Shown: piece by piece, positions 23,791 to 31,339 of the stretch
Position numbering within the stretch: position 1 is the stretch's first letter
Layout: every line of letters begins with the position of its first letter
Assembly: GCA_003599635.1 (NCBI GenBank)
Contig: QZIX01000017.1
Coordinates: 1-45,156 of the forward strand
Direction: 5' to 3'
DNA length: 45,156 bases
DNA from: Candidatus Parcubacteria bacterium
GTDB lineage: Bacteria > Patescibacteriota > Patescibacteriia > Buchananbacterales > SURF-54
The notes under the pieces: generated by a model
Told to the model about the DNA's origin: nothing
Seen by the model: the letters and a program-made list of their open reading frames with translations, nothing else
Databases searched by the model: none
Position numbers and translations under genes: made by a program

Positions 23791-23819
23791 TTGTAATGTA
23801 CGACAATATAGGGTATCAT
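23791..23819 (+). promoter_or_regulatory. Promoter of guaB
   Basis: TTGTAA (23791-23796) and TATCAT (23814-23819) with a 17-bp spacer. The leader before the ATG at 23840 would be about 14 nt without a clear ribosome site. Confidence 0.6.
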
Positions 23820-23839
23820 AAAGCATATAAAAAATCAAT

Positions 23840-24925
23840 ATGATAAAAGAAGCCCTCACCTTTGATGATGTTTTGCTGGTGCCGCAAAAATCTGACTTTC
23901 CGCCCGACACTACAAACACCAAAAGCCGGCTGTCGCGCCGGATTAGTTTAGATATTCCCATTGTTTCCGCGGCCATGGATACGGTAACCGAAAACGGTTT
24001 GGCAATTGCGTTGGCAAAAGAAGGGGGCATCGGCATTATCCATAAAAATATGCCGCCGGAAAAACAGGTTGCTGAAGTAAAAAAAGTTAAGGCAAAAAAA
24101 CTTCTGTGCGGCGCGGCGATTTCCGTCGGTAATGATTCTTTTTTGCGGGCAAAGAAATTACTATCGGCAAAAGTCGATGTTTTGGTTGTCGATGTTGCCC
24201 ACGGCCATTTTTATAAAGTGGCGCAGATGGTCAAGCGGCTGAAAAAAGACAAAAACTTCAAAAAAATTGATATTATCGGAGGCAATATCGCCACAGCTGC
24301 TGCGGCTCGAGATTTAATTGCAGCAGGCGCGGATGCAGTCAAAGTCGGCGTCGGCCCAGGTTCGATTTGCACTACGAGAATTATCGCAGGCATCGGCATT
24401 CCTCAACTGACTGCCATTATGGATGTGGCCAAAGGAGTTAAAAATAAAGTTCCGATAATCGCCGACGGCGGCATAAGGTATTCAGGCGATATGGTCAAAG
24501 CTTTGGCGGCAGGCGCGTCAACTGTGATGCTTGGCGGGATATTAGCGTCGTCTAAAGAATCGCCGGGAAAAATAATTACTTTAAACGGCAAAAAATATAA
24601 AATCTACCGCGGCATGGGCTCGATTGGCGCTATGAAAAAAGGATCTAAGGACAGATATTTGCAGGCCGGAAAAAAATCAGCGGAAATGATAACCGAAGGA
24701 GTTGAAGGTTTGGTCCGGTACCGGGGTACGGTTGCGGAAATTGTTTTCCAGTTTGTCGGAGGATTAAGGCAAGGACTGGGGTACTGCGGCTCGGCGGATA
24801 TAAAAATGCTGCAAAAAAAAGCTGAATTTGTAAAAATTACGGCCGCGGGTATTGCCGAATCTCATCCGCATGATTTGGAAAAATTTAACACTAACTCCAA
24901 TTATTCAGGAGAAAAATTTCTTTAA
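23840..24925 (+). CDS. guaB: IMP dehydrogenase lacking CBS domains
   Basis: The 361-residue enzyme begins [16 protein letters not shown] and has [31 protein letters not shown], the catalytic loop [10 protein letters not shown] (Cys), [13 protein letters not shown] and the flap region [18 protein letters not shown]. It oxidises IMP to XMP with NAD+ for GMP synthesis. Typical GuaB has about 490 residues with a CBS pair inserted after about residue 90; here [20 protein letters not shown] passes straight to the next barrel strand, so allosteric CBS control is absent. GMP reductase is the main alternative, but the YRG...VGGLRQG(L)GYCG tail fits GuaB. Confidence 0.9.
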   Translation: MIKEALTFDDVLLVPQKSDFPPDTTNTKSRLSRRISLDIPIVSAAMDTVTENGLAIALAKEGGIGIIHKNMPPEKQVAEVKKVKAKKLLCGAAISVGNDSFLRAKKLLSAKVDVLVVDVAHGHFYKVAQMVKRLKKDKNFKKIDIIGGNIATAAAARDLIAAGADAVKVGVGPGSICTTRIIAGIGIPQLTAIMDVAKGVKNKVPIIADGGIRYSGDMVKALAAGASTVMLGGILASSKESPGKIITLNGKKYKIYRGMGSIGAMKKGSKDRYLQAGKKSAEMITEGVEGLVRYRGTVAEIVFQFVGGLRQGLGYCGSADIKMLQKKAEFVKITAAGIAESHPHDLEKFNTNSNYSGEKFL

Positions 24926-24982
24926 TCTTCAAATGCTAAAAAATTCAGCTGATCTAACAAAACTTCTGTTCTGGTCCGACTC

Positions 24983-26398
24983 TTATGATTTTCCCATCCG
25001 CCGCCGCAACTCCATATGGGAATTTTGCAGCTGATTTAAAAGCGCAGTTTCATTGATAAAATTATGAGCGCGGTTGGAAATGACAAATTCGCCGTTGATC
25101 ATCAGGTCACGGATAAAACTGCCGCCGTGAGTGATCATATTGCCGACAAGCGACAGCGGCTTTTTTTCATTATAAGGTATAAACCCCCTGTCATTTAGTT
25201 TCCAGATGCTCAAGTCGGCCCTATGGCCAGGCAAAATCTTGCCAACTTTGCCAAGCTTTAGAATTCGAGCCGCATTAGAGGTTAACATCTTAAACAAATC
25301 CTCATAAAACACGATTTTTTTGTCATGGTGCATAATGCGCGTCTGCAGTGCTTCGGACAGCAGATCAAGACTGTTTTTGGAAATGACGCTGTCTGTTCCC
25401 AAGGCTATTTGGTTAACTGCGCCCTCTGTATAAAATTTAGGATATTTAAACTCACCACTTTTGTGGATTTTGTTCGATGTCGGCAGATGGATAATGCCGG
25501 CTTTTCTTTTTTTTACCAATTTTATTTCTTCATCCGTAAAATGCACCGAGTGGGACAAAACCACATTGGAATTTAAAAGCCCCAGTTTATCCAGGGCAAA
25601 AGCCGTCCGGTTACCGTATTTTTTTACACATTCGGCGACAAATCCCTCTGTTTCAGCCGCGTGCATGGTAAACAAAACTTTATACTTCTTAATCAGTCCC
25701 TTTATCTGCATAAGCTGCTGCGGCGAAGCTTTGTGAATATAATGAATGGCTATGGCAGGAATGGTATAATATTTTTTGGAATTTTTAAGAATTTTTTCCG
25801 CCATGGCCACATTATTTTCCGGGTGGCTGTTGGAAACGGCTGATATTGCGTTTATAACGTTGTGATGGGTTATCCTTGCTGCTTCTTCCACTGCGTTAAA
25901 AATAGAATAATGGGAAAACGTTGTGGTAATTCCGTTTTTCTGCTCTTCCGTAAAATCGCCTATGGCTCCGATTACAAAATCTTCAAAATTCATATTCTTT
26001 TCAAACTGAGCCATTTTTGCCAACTGCTCTGCCATACTTCCCTTGTCCAAAGACATTGATGAGCGCAAAAGGTACATGGGCGGGTGCGCGTGGCCGTTTA
26101 TAAAACCGGGGGTAACTACCATGCCTTCACGCTCATAAGCGTTGTAGACAAGGTCAACACCCTTAATTTTTTTGCCGTTGAAGTTAAAGATTTCAGATAT
26201 TACGCCATTTACAATCAATAACGACTTGTTTTTAAGGACTTTGAGCTTATCATTTTCGTCAACGGTAATTATTAATGCTGCCCCGTTAATCAATATCTTT
26301 TTAACATCTTTTTGTCGCGACAAAACCTGATATCTGGTTCGCCCCTGCCGGCGGCTTTCAAAATTGTCATATCTTGTTATGAATTCAAATTGTTTCAT
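24983..26398 (-). CDS. Amidohydrolase (MTA/SAH deaminase-like, SsnA/TrzN family)
   Basis: The 471-residue protein has GFINGHAHPPMYLLR (metal-binding HxH), FTMHAAETEGFVAEC, VLSHSVHFTDEE and IALGTDSVISKNS (catalytic Asp), the order found in 5'-methylthioadenosine/S-adenosylhomocysteine deaminases and related chlorohydrolases. The N-terminal beta-sandwich (KKILINGAALIITVDENDKL) and C-terminal GHRADLSIWKL are present. About 32 residues precede the usual start and may not be translated. The substrate is probably a purine-type amine, not certain. It is divergent from the small gene at 26463. Confidence 0.8.
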   Translation of the reverse strand: MKQFEFITRYDNFESRRQGRTRYQVLSRQKDVKKILINGAALIITVDENDKLKVLKNKSLLIVNGVISEIFNFNGKKIKGVDLVYNAYEREGMVVTPGFINGHAHPPMYLLRSSMSLDKGSMAEQLAKMAQFEKNMNFEDFVIGAIGDFTEEQKNGITTTFSHYSIFNAVEEAARITHHNVINAISAVSNSHPENNVAMAEKILKNSKKYYTIPAIAIHYIHKASPQQLMQIKGLIKKYKVLFTMHAAETEGFVAECVKKYGNRTAFALDKLGLLNSNVVLSHSVHFTDEEIKLVKKRKAGIIHLPTSNKIHKSGEFKYPKFYTEGAVNQIALGTDSVISKNSLDLLSEALQTRIMHHDKKIVFYEDLFKMLTSNAARILKLGKVGKILPGHRADLSIWKLNDRGFIPYNEKKPLSLVGNMITHGGSFIRDLMINGEFVISNRAHNFINETALLNQLQNSHMELRRRMGKS

Positions 26399-26450
26399 GT
26401 CTTTTTAAAAACAATTTTAATGATAATTTTACTTGCACTAAACTTTTTGT

Positions 26451-26456
26451 TAAAAT
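26451..26456 (+). promoter_or_regulatory. -10 box for leaderless gene at 26463
   Basis: TAAAAT ends 6 nt before the ATG at 26463, the same spacing as four other genes here. A TTGCAC box at 26433-26438 is too close to be its ideal -35. Confidence 0.4.
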
Positions 26457-26462
26457 AATGTC

Positions 26463-26630
26463 ATGACGGTCAAATTTTCACAGGTATTTACCAGGGGGGA
26501 TAAAATAAAAATAGGCATTCTTTTGGCTGTGGCCGCTCTATGCTGGGTTATTGTCTGGAAAGAATATAAAAAGCCGCTGGATTTCAACTGGCAGGAGGGA
26601 ATGATCACGCATGGATCGGAAAGAAATTAA
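26463..26630 (+). CDS. 55-residue single-pass membrane protein
   Basis: Encodes MTVKFSQVFTRGDKIKIGIL, then a hydrophobic helix (LAVAALCWVIVW, about residues 18-32) and a short soluble tail with FNWQEG. Support: a -10 box with leaderless spacing and a clear terminator 28 nt after the stop. No family recognised. The tail probably faces one side of the membrane next to a basic N-terminal part. Confidence 0.5.
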   Translation: MTVKFSQVFTRGDKIKIGILLAVAALCWVIVWKEYKKPLDFNWQEGMITHGSERN

Positions 26631-26657
26631 TATTTAGTAATTATAGAAAGAATTGTT

Positions 26658-26684
26658 CTGCAATGCAAGACTTGCAGTTTTTTT
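26658..26684 (+). terminator. Terminator after 55-residue gene
   Basis: CTGCAA and TTGCAG enclose an 8-nt loop and are followed by seven Ts. Confidence 0.85.
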
Positions 26685-26732
26685 AATTTCTGATATAATT
26701 CTTTTGTTAACAGAGGGATAAATTGTAATTTC

Positions 26733-26815
26733 GCGGCAGTAGTTCAGTCACCCCGCCTGGAATCGCCTGAATTTATCTAAGCATCGTCAAAGCGAGGCGG
26801 GTAGAACGTCTCCTT
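26733..26815 (+). pseudogene. 5' half of tRNA-Gly with a 51-nt hairpin inserted in the D-loop
   Basis: GCGGCAGTAGTTCAGT (26733-26748) and GGTAGAACGTCTCCTT (26800-26815) equal the first 32 nt of the intact tRNA-Gly at 26895. Between them is a GC-rich palindrome with CCCGCCT and AGGCGGG ends. Similarity to the tRNA stops in the anticodon loop. Confidence 0.8.
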
Positions 26816-26894
26816 TCCTTAAAATAAAATTAATAAATATAATAGTTACATTTTTAAAGTTAATAGTCAATTGTTAATAGTTAACTGTTATTAT

Positions 26895-26967
<73 letters not shown>

Positions 26968-27039
26968 AATTGATAGACGAACTAAATCAATATAAGCACG
27001 AATTTAATCCCTTCATAATTTAAACCGACTCTCGCCCGC

Positions 27040-27063
27040 AAAACCGAAACCTCGGTTTTTTTA
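27040..27063 (+). terminator. Terminator after tRNA-Gly
   Basis: ACCGA-AACC-TCGGT stem followed by seven Ts, about 75 nt downstream of tRNA-Gly. Confidence 0.7.
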
Positions 27064-27078
27064 TTTAAGGTTTCTGCA

Positions 27079-27190
27079 GGGTCTGCCGCTTATTGATTTA
27101 CAAACTTAACCAAATATAACTTTAAATTACATCTTAACAAAATATAAATTGAGTCTCGCCCTGTAAAACCCAGCCGATAAATTCCCTGCC
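27079..27190 (+). repeat. Second copy of tRNA-Gly 3' end with its downstream flank
   Basis: GGGTCTGCCGCT (27079-27090) repeats the 3' end of tRNA-Gly. The following bases (TTGAT..AC.AAC..AA...AATATAA, then a CTCGCCC.G.AAAACC word near 27156) repeat the downstream flank of the intact gene at 26969-27044 with many changes. It is an old partial duplication of the tRNA 3' side. The rest up to 27290 shows nothing. Confidence 0.6.
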
Positions 27191-27290
27191 ATATTACGTT
27201 TTTGGTAAAGTTTTGAATTTAAATTTTTTGGCTTTAATATAAAAAACAGTCTTTTGCAAAAAAGCCTTTGATTTTGCTGAGGCAATAAAA

Positions 27291-27773
27291 TCATAATTGC
27301 TTCAGATAAAATAAAGCAATGCCGCAGGCAACTGAAACGTTTAGAGATTCTTTTTTCCCACGCATTTTAATGGTAACGATTTTATCAGCTTCCTTTAAAA
27401 TATTCTTGCTGATGCCGGAAACTTCATTGCCTATTACCAAAGCCAGCGGAAATTCAGGTTTTAAATTATGCAGGGGTAAACTTTCTTTTCCTGTTTCAAG
27501 GGCAATTATTTTTACGCCTTCTTTTTTCAATTTTTTGATCAATGATAAAGTCCGCCTGCATTTTTGCCAGGGGATATTTTTTTGCGCACCAAGCGCGGTT
27601 TTAGCAATCTGCATTTCGAATCTGCTTGCCATCGGCCCGCCTGTGATTCCGCACAAATAAATTTTAGTCACCCCAAAAGCATCGGCTGAACGGAAGAGCG
27701 ATCCGACATTATATAAACTTCTGATATTATAGGCGATTAAATAGATTTCTTTTTTGAAAATTTTTGTTGACAT
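27291..27773 (-). CDS. SpoU/TrmH-family RNA 2'-O-methyltransferase
   Basis: The 160-residue protein has the three SpoU motifs: NIRSLYNVGSLFRSADAFGV (motif 1), PLALVIGNEVSGIS (motif 2) and VTIKMRGKKESLNVSVACGI (motif 3), which build the SAM-binding trefoil knot. It methylates a ribose in tRNA or rRNA; the minimal length resembles TrmL/TrmH-like enzymes. The exact site cannot be predicted. It faces away from the tRNA-Leu(UAA) locus. Confidence 0.85.
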   Translation of the reverse strand: MSTKIFKKEIYLIAYNIRSLYNVGSLFRSADAFGVTKIYLCGITGGPMASRFEMQIAKTALGAQKNIPWQKCRRTLSLIKKLKKEGVKIIALETGKESLPLHNLKPEFPLALVIGNEVSGISKNILKEADKIVTIKMRGKKESLNVSVACGIALFYLKQL

Positions 27774-27847
27774 TTTATAAAAAATATTTATAATGAAGTA
27801 GTATTAAATATTGTAAATCGGGAACGGTTAGTTGTAAACCGCATTTT

Positions 27848-27935
27848 GCCCAGGTGGCATGCTTCGCCGTGACTAATTTAGTTCCAGCGAGGCGAGCGGA
27901 ATGCCGTATACCGTGCAACTGTCGCTAAAGTTCCG
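27848..27935 (+). pseudogene. 5' half of a tRNA-Leu split by a palindromic element
   Basis: GCCCAGGTGGC (27848-27858) and GGAATGCCGTATACCGTGCA (from 27898) read as the 5' part of a leucine tRNA (compare GGTGGCGGAATTGGTATACG in tRNA-Leu(GAG)). Between them is a 39-nt GC-rich element ending TTCCAGCGAGGCGAGC. The acceptor strand GCCCAGG is exactly complementary to CCTGGGC at 28123-28129, on the other side of the intact tRNA-Leu. Confidence 0.7.
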
Positions 27936-27966
27936 AAGCAGGGCAAGCGCGCATAAACAACATTAT

Positions 27967-28051
27967 GCCCGGGTGGTGAAACTGGTAGACACGCAAGACT
28001 TAAAATCTTGTGGCTGAATAAGCCGTGCGGGTTCGAGTCCCGCCCCGGGCA
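27967..28051 (+). tRNA. tRNA-Leu (TAA)
   Basis: Acceptor GCCCGGG (27967-27973) pairs with CCCGGGC (28044-28050), discriminator A. Anticodon stem CAAGA/TCTTG encloses CTTAAAA, anticodon TAA. The long variable arm and T-arm GCGGGTTCGAGTCCCGC confirm a class II leucine tRNA. No intron and no encoded CCA. Confidence 0.96.
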
Positions 28052-28064
28052 TTTTTAAAATAAT

Positions 28065-28130
28065 TAGGGTTCGGGTTATAACACTCACTGAACGACTGCC
28101 AAGTTCTGGGGATGGGTTCTTTCCTGGGCA
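28065..28130 (+). pseudogene. 3' piece of the outer tRNA-Leu
   Basis: The segment ends GATGGGTTCTTTCCTGGGCA. CCTGGGC at 28123-28129 is the exact partner of GCCCAGG at 27848-27854, followed by A as discriminator. The T-arm no longer pairs, so the piece is degenerate. The bases after it repeat the AT-rich flank of the intact tRNA. No gene lies between here and 28309. Confidence 0.6.
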
Positions 28131-28308
28131 TTAAATAATTTTTAATAAGTCTTTGAAACAAAAATCCACTACAAACAAAATGTACATCAAAAATTTCATA
28201 ATTATCGTGCTCATTTAAAAAATTTATTTACATGCAATAACATTACTTTTTTATTAATAGAGTGCTAAAATAAAATTTAAGAACTGACGCCGGGAAAGGA
28301 GAAATGCT

Positions 28309-28764
28309 ATGTATGCTACTGATATTAGTAACTGGACAGGAATAGATGAAATTGCTTGTGCTCTTTACTGGAAAATTCACGATGAAACTGCAGGTTTTAC
28401 CTGGGAAATTAATATTCATGAAACAAAAGAGGGCTTCGGCAGTTTCAGGGTAATTAAAGCCAGATCCGCTAGATTAGGTCTATATATTGTTTTTTACCTG
28501 ATTGAGGATCCTTGGGCTGATCTAAAAATGTACTTTGAAGTAGGAAATAAATCCTATAGCTGCACACGTCAGCCATTTGAAAAATCGGAATGGCTGCGGC
28601 AAATCGCTCAATTTTTTTCTGATTCTTACAAAAAAAAATTAGAAGAGTTAAACGAACAGAAACTAAAAAACGGACGAGAGCAAAAAGAAAAAGAGATACA
28701 ACTTGAAAAAGATCTGAAAGAAGAGCTGTTGGCACAACTAAAAGAAGAACCAAACCACCTCTGA
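28309..28764 (+). CDS. Hypothetical protein with charged coiled-coil tail
   Basis: A 151-residue protein: residues 1-100 form a beta-rich globular part (IDEIACALYWKIHDETAGFT, WEINIHETKEGFGSFRV, WADLKMYFEVGNKSYSC) and about 105-148 are a highly charged helix (KKLEELNEQKLKNGREQKEK). AAAGGAG stands 6-7 nt before the first ATG of an overlapping ATG pair, and the ATG at 28309 keeps the frame. The stop codon lies in the terminator stem at 28759. No family recognised. Confidence 0.65.
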   Translation: MYATDISNWTGIDEIACALYWKIHDETAGFTWEINIHETKEGFGSFRVIKARSARLGLYIVFYLIEDPWADLKMYFEVGNKSYSCTRQPFEKSEWLRQIAQFFSDSYKKKLEELNEQKLKNGREQKEKEIQLEKDLKEELLAQLKEEPNHL

Positions 28765-28793
28765 AAGACAGCGCGCTTTCAGAGATTTTTTTT
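28759..28793 (+). terminator. Terminator after gene at 28309
   Basis: CTCTGAAAG and CTTTCAGAG form a perfect 9-bp stem with an 8-nt loop, followed by ATTTTTTTT. The TGA stop lies inside the stem. Confidence 0.92.
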
Positions 28794-28887
28794 CTGATAT
28801 AACAAGTAGCCCAAACAGACCCAAATTTGTTTCTAAAAAATAGTTACTTGTTTTTTTGTTTGCGAAAAGGTAAAATACAGACAAAAT

Positions 28888-29913
28888 ATGGCCGAAAAAA
28901 CCGAAAGAATAGTTAATCCGCAATCACAGGATACAGACAAGCTTTTTGATTTTGCTTTGCGTCCCAAAAAACTTTCCGAATTCATCGGCCAGGATAAATT
29001 AAAGGAAAACCTGGAAATTTTTATTACCGCGGCTAAAAAAAGAAAAGAACCCATCGAGCATGTCCTGCTTTACGGACCGCCGGGTCTAGGCAAAACCACT
29101 TTGGCCCATATAATCGCTAATGAGATGAATGTCAACATCCGCGTAACTTCAGGTCCGGCAATTGAACATTCAGGCGACCTGGCTGCCATCCTGACAAACT
29201 TAACCGATGGCGATATACTTTTTATAGACGAAATTCACCGGTTAAATAAAGTAATCGAAGAAATACTCTACCCGGCAATGGAAGAGTACGCGCTTGACAT
29301 AATCATCGGCAAGGGACCCAGCGCCAGAACCCTGCGTCTTGACCTTCCCCGCTTTACTTTGATTGGCGCCACAACTAAAATCAGTTTAATCTCTTCGCCG
29401 TTGCGCGACCGGTTCGGCTGTATTCATCACCTGAATTTTTACCAGGATGAAGAAATTGAAAAAATAATTCTGCGCTCCTCAAATCTTTTGAAATTACGCA
29501 CAGACAAAAATACGGCGGCAGAAATCGCCAAAAGATCAAGAAAAACCCCCCGGGTCGCCAACCGTCTTTTGAAAAGAGTGCGGGATTATGCGCAAGTCAA
29601 AGGTTCAGGCAGTCTTGATGAATCCATAACCAAAAAAGCCCTGGAGATGCTGGAAATCGATGACTTCGGACTGGACAATATTGACCGGCTGATACTTAGC
29701 GCAATAATTGAAAAATTCAACGGGGGACCGGTCGGTTTAAATTCCATTTCAGCCGCCACCGGCGAAGATATGGCAACAATTGAAGATGTTTATGAACCGT
29801 TCTTAATGCAATCGGGATTTTTGCACCGTACTCCCCAGGGCAGAATGGCGGCCGATTCCGCCTACAGCCACCTGAGGCTTAAACCAAAAAATAAAAACTT
29901 TAAGTTAATATAA
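28888..29913 (+). CDS. ruvB: Holliday junction branch-migration helicase RuvB
   Basis: The 341-residue protein has the RuvB signature: [19 protein letters not shown], Walker [39 protein letters not shown], Walker [18 protein letters not shown], sensor 1 [20 protein letters not shown] and the C-terminal winged-helix [10 protein letters not shown]. It is the hexameric motor that drives branch migration with RuvA. ruvA and ruvC are not in the window. The next gene begins on the last base of its stop codon. Confidence 0.97.
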   Translation: MAEKTERIVNPQSQDTDKLFDFALRPKKLSEFIGQDKLKENLEIFITAAKKRKEPIEHVLLYGPPGLGKTTLAHIIANEMNVNIRVTSGPAIEHSGDLAAILTNLTDGDILFIDEIHRLNKVIEEILYPAMEEYALDIIIGKGPSARTLRLDLPRFTLIGATTKISLISSPLRDRFGCIHHLNFYQDEEIEKIILRSSNLLKLRTDKNTAAEIAKRSRKTPRVANRLLKRVRDYAQVKGSGSLDESITKKALEMLEIDDFGLDNIDRLILSAIIEKFNGGPVGLNSISAATGEDMATIEDVYEPFLMQSGFLHRTPQGRMAADSAYSHLRLKPKNKNFKLI

Positions 29914-30146
29914 TGGTATCATTATCTATCCTTTACTACGCCTATCTTGTCCTGCTGTTTTTATTTTTCATTTTCAGTTTTTTCGTCCTTTACCATTTAA
30001 TCAGGTTCGGCGGCCTTTATATCGGCAGCCTGGTTATGGTGGCGGTTTATATTTTCATTTCCGTGATGATATTATCCATTTCGTTCAATTCCATATCAAA
30101 AGTTGATTGGCAGGAACCAATGGTGATTAATTATACTTTACCGTAA
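29913..30146 (+). CDS. Small membrane protein downstream of ruvB
   Basis: A 77-residue protein with two hydrophobic helices (about 8-29 and 34-58), then a short polar tail (SKVDWQEPMVINYTLP). The start overlaps the ruvB stop by one base and the next gene follows 3 nt after its stop, so the three are translationally coupled. No family recognised. Confidence 0.65.
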   Translation: MVSLSILYYAYLVLLFLFFIFSFFVLYHLIRFGGLYIGSLVMVAVYIFISVMILSISFNSISKVDWQEPMVINYTLP

Positions 30147-30149
30147 ATT

Positions 30150-30704
30150 ATGTTTAATCTTCTGGTTCCAAATAAAGAACATGACGAAAAAATTATAATG
30201 CTGCTGCGCCGCCACTGGTTTATAATCTGGCTGAAAATATTTTTTTTCGGATTGGCGGGCATACTGCCGGTGATTTTTTACTTTATGGAGCTGCCTTTCT
30301 TCAACAACATTAACCAAAATAACATCGGCCATGCCCTGTTGATTTTGTCGACTAGCGTTTACTATTTATATATCTGGCTGTTTTTATTCGTCGCTTTCGT
30401 CGACTATTATCTTGATGTCTGGATTGTGACCAATAAAAGAATTTTAAATGTCGAACAGCACGGATTATTTCACCGGACCGTTTCGGAACAGCGGCTTTAC
30501 CGCATCCAGGATGTAACTTCGGAATTGAAGGGAATTTTTTCGACTATGTTTAATTACGGCACCGTTCACATCCAGACAGCGGGTGAAAAAGCAAGGTTTG
30601 TATTCAAGGAAGTTCCTGATCCCCACAACATCGCGAAAAAAGTAATGATGATGGCCGAACAAAGCAAAAAATTCAAATGGGTAATGGAAAACGAAAAATT
30701 ATAA
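30150..30704 (+). CDS. PH domain-containing membrane protein (bPH_2, YdbS-like)
   Basis: The 184-residue protein has two transmembrane helices (about 27-48 and 64-84) followed by a bacterial PH domain: DVWIVTNKRILNVEQHGLFH, RTVSEQRLYRIQDVTSELKG, FNYGTVHIQTAGEKARFVFK and PDPHNIAKKVMMM. YdbS-type proteins are membrane-bound and of uncertain function. It closes the ruvB operon, ended by the hairpin at 30720. Confidence 0.8.
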   Translation: MFNLLVPNKEHDEKIIMLLRRHWFIIWLKIFFFGLAGILPVIFYFMELPFFNNINQNNIGHALLILSTSVYYLYIWLFLFVAFVDYYLDVWIVTNKRILNVEQHGLFHRTVSEQRLYRIQDVTSELKGIFSTMFNYGTVHIQTAGEKARFVFKEVPDPHNIAKKVMMMAEQSKKFKWVMENEKL

Positions 30705-30719
30705 ACAAATCATAAACAA

Positions 30720-30749
30720 AATATGGCCTCGAAAGACGCCATATTTTTT
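30720..30749 (+). terminator. Terminator of ruvB operon
   Basis: AATATGGC and GCCATATT form an 8-bp stem with a 10-nt loop, followed by Ts. Confidence 0.9.
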
Positions 30750-30879
30750 GTTTTTGTTTTGACTTTCGGCTCAAGCTCTCTTGAAATAATCTTAAACTGA
30801 CAATCAAAACCGGTAATTTAAAAGAACCAGCAATAAGCAGCAAAAAATCACCTTTTAGAAAACAATTTCCTGCCGCCTA

Positions 30880-31167
30880 TCAATATATAAAATATTTATT
30901 TCCCATTTCCGCTTCAATATACTGCCCGGGCTGCCAGCCGACTTTCTTTTCCAGCGCCAGCTGCGCTTCTGATTTGGCAATACGGTTTTCAATTGCCGTC
31001 GACAACATCCTTAAGCCGAAAGCGAACAAAAGAACAATTAAAAAAGCGCTGGCTATACTCAATAAAATCCCTTTTTCGGAAAAATTATAAGCCAACGACG
31101 CGGCCGCTGATTTATCGGATTTCGCGGCAGAATAAAATAACGTCAGATTTGCTGTTGTTTTTTGCAT
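30880..31167 (-). CDS. Single-pass membrane protein, unknown
   Basis: A 95-residue protein with one strong transmembrane helix (about 33-54) between a Ser/Ala-rich cytoplasmic part and a short outer tail with VGWQPGQYIEAEMG. It stands alone. The pattern of one helix plus a basic helical stretch (IENRIAKSEAQLALEKK) is seen in many small Patescibacteria proteins; no family is recognised. Confidence 0.55.
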   Translation of the reverse strand: MQKTTANLTLFYSAAKSDKSAAASLAYNFSEKGILLSIASAFLIVLLFAFGLRMLSTAIENRIAKSEAQLALEKKVGWQPGQYIEAEMGNKYFIY

Positions 31168-31305
31168 ATTTTTATTTTTGTTTTTGTTTTTCCCCGCTTA
31201 TTATCTTGGGAGAATATTTTTGGTATTAAAAAAGTCACCCATTTGAGTGCTTATGTATACATATTAGCACGTCTGAAAAATAAAGTCAAGCGTAAAGACG
31301 GGCTG

Positions 31306-31333
31306 TTGCCAATGACGGCTAAAATGCTATCAT
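31306..31333 (+). promoter_or_regulatory. Promoter of flippase operon (leaderless)
   Basis: TTGCCA (31306-31311), 16-bp spacer, TATCAT (31328-31333) ending 6 nt before the ATG at 31340, so the transcript should begin at the start codon. Confidence 0.55.
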
Positions 31334-31339
31334 TTACCT

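Noticed and set aside
26968-27190. A further functional tRNA downstream of tRNA-Gly
   Set aside because: Only the last 12 nt match; no D-arm or anticodon arm precedes them.
28271-28290. GAGTGCTAA near 28261 as a CIRCE heat-shock operator
   Set aside because: Only one half of the inverted repeat is present, and a 9-nt match is likely by chance in 45 kb.
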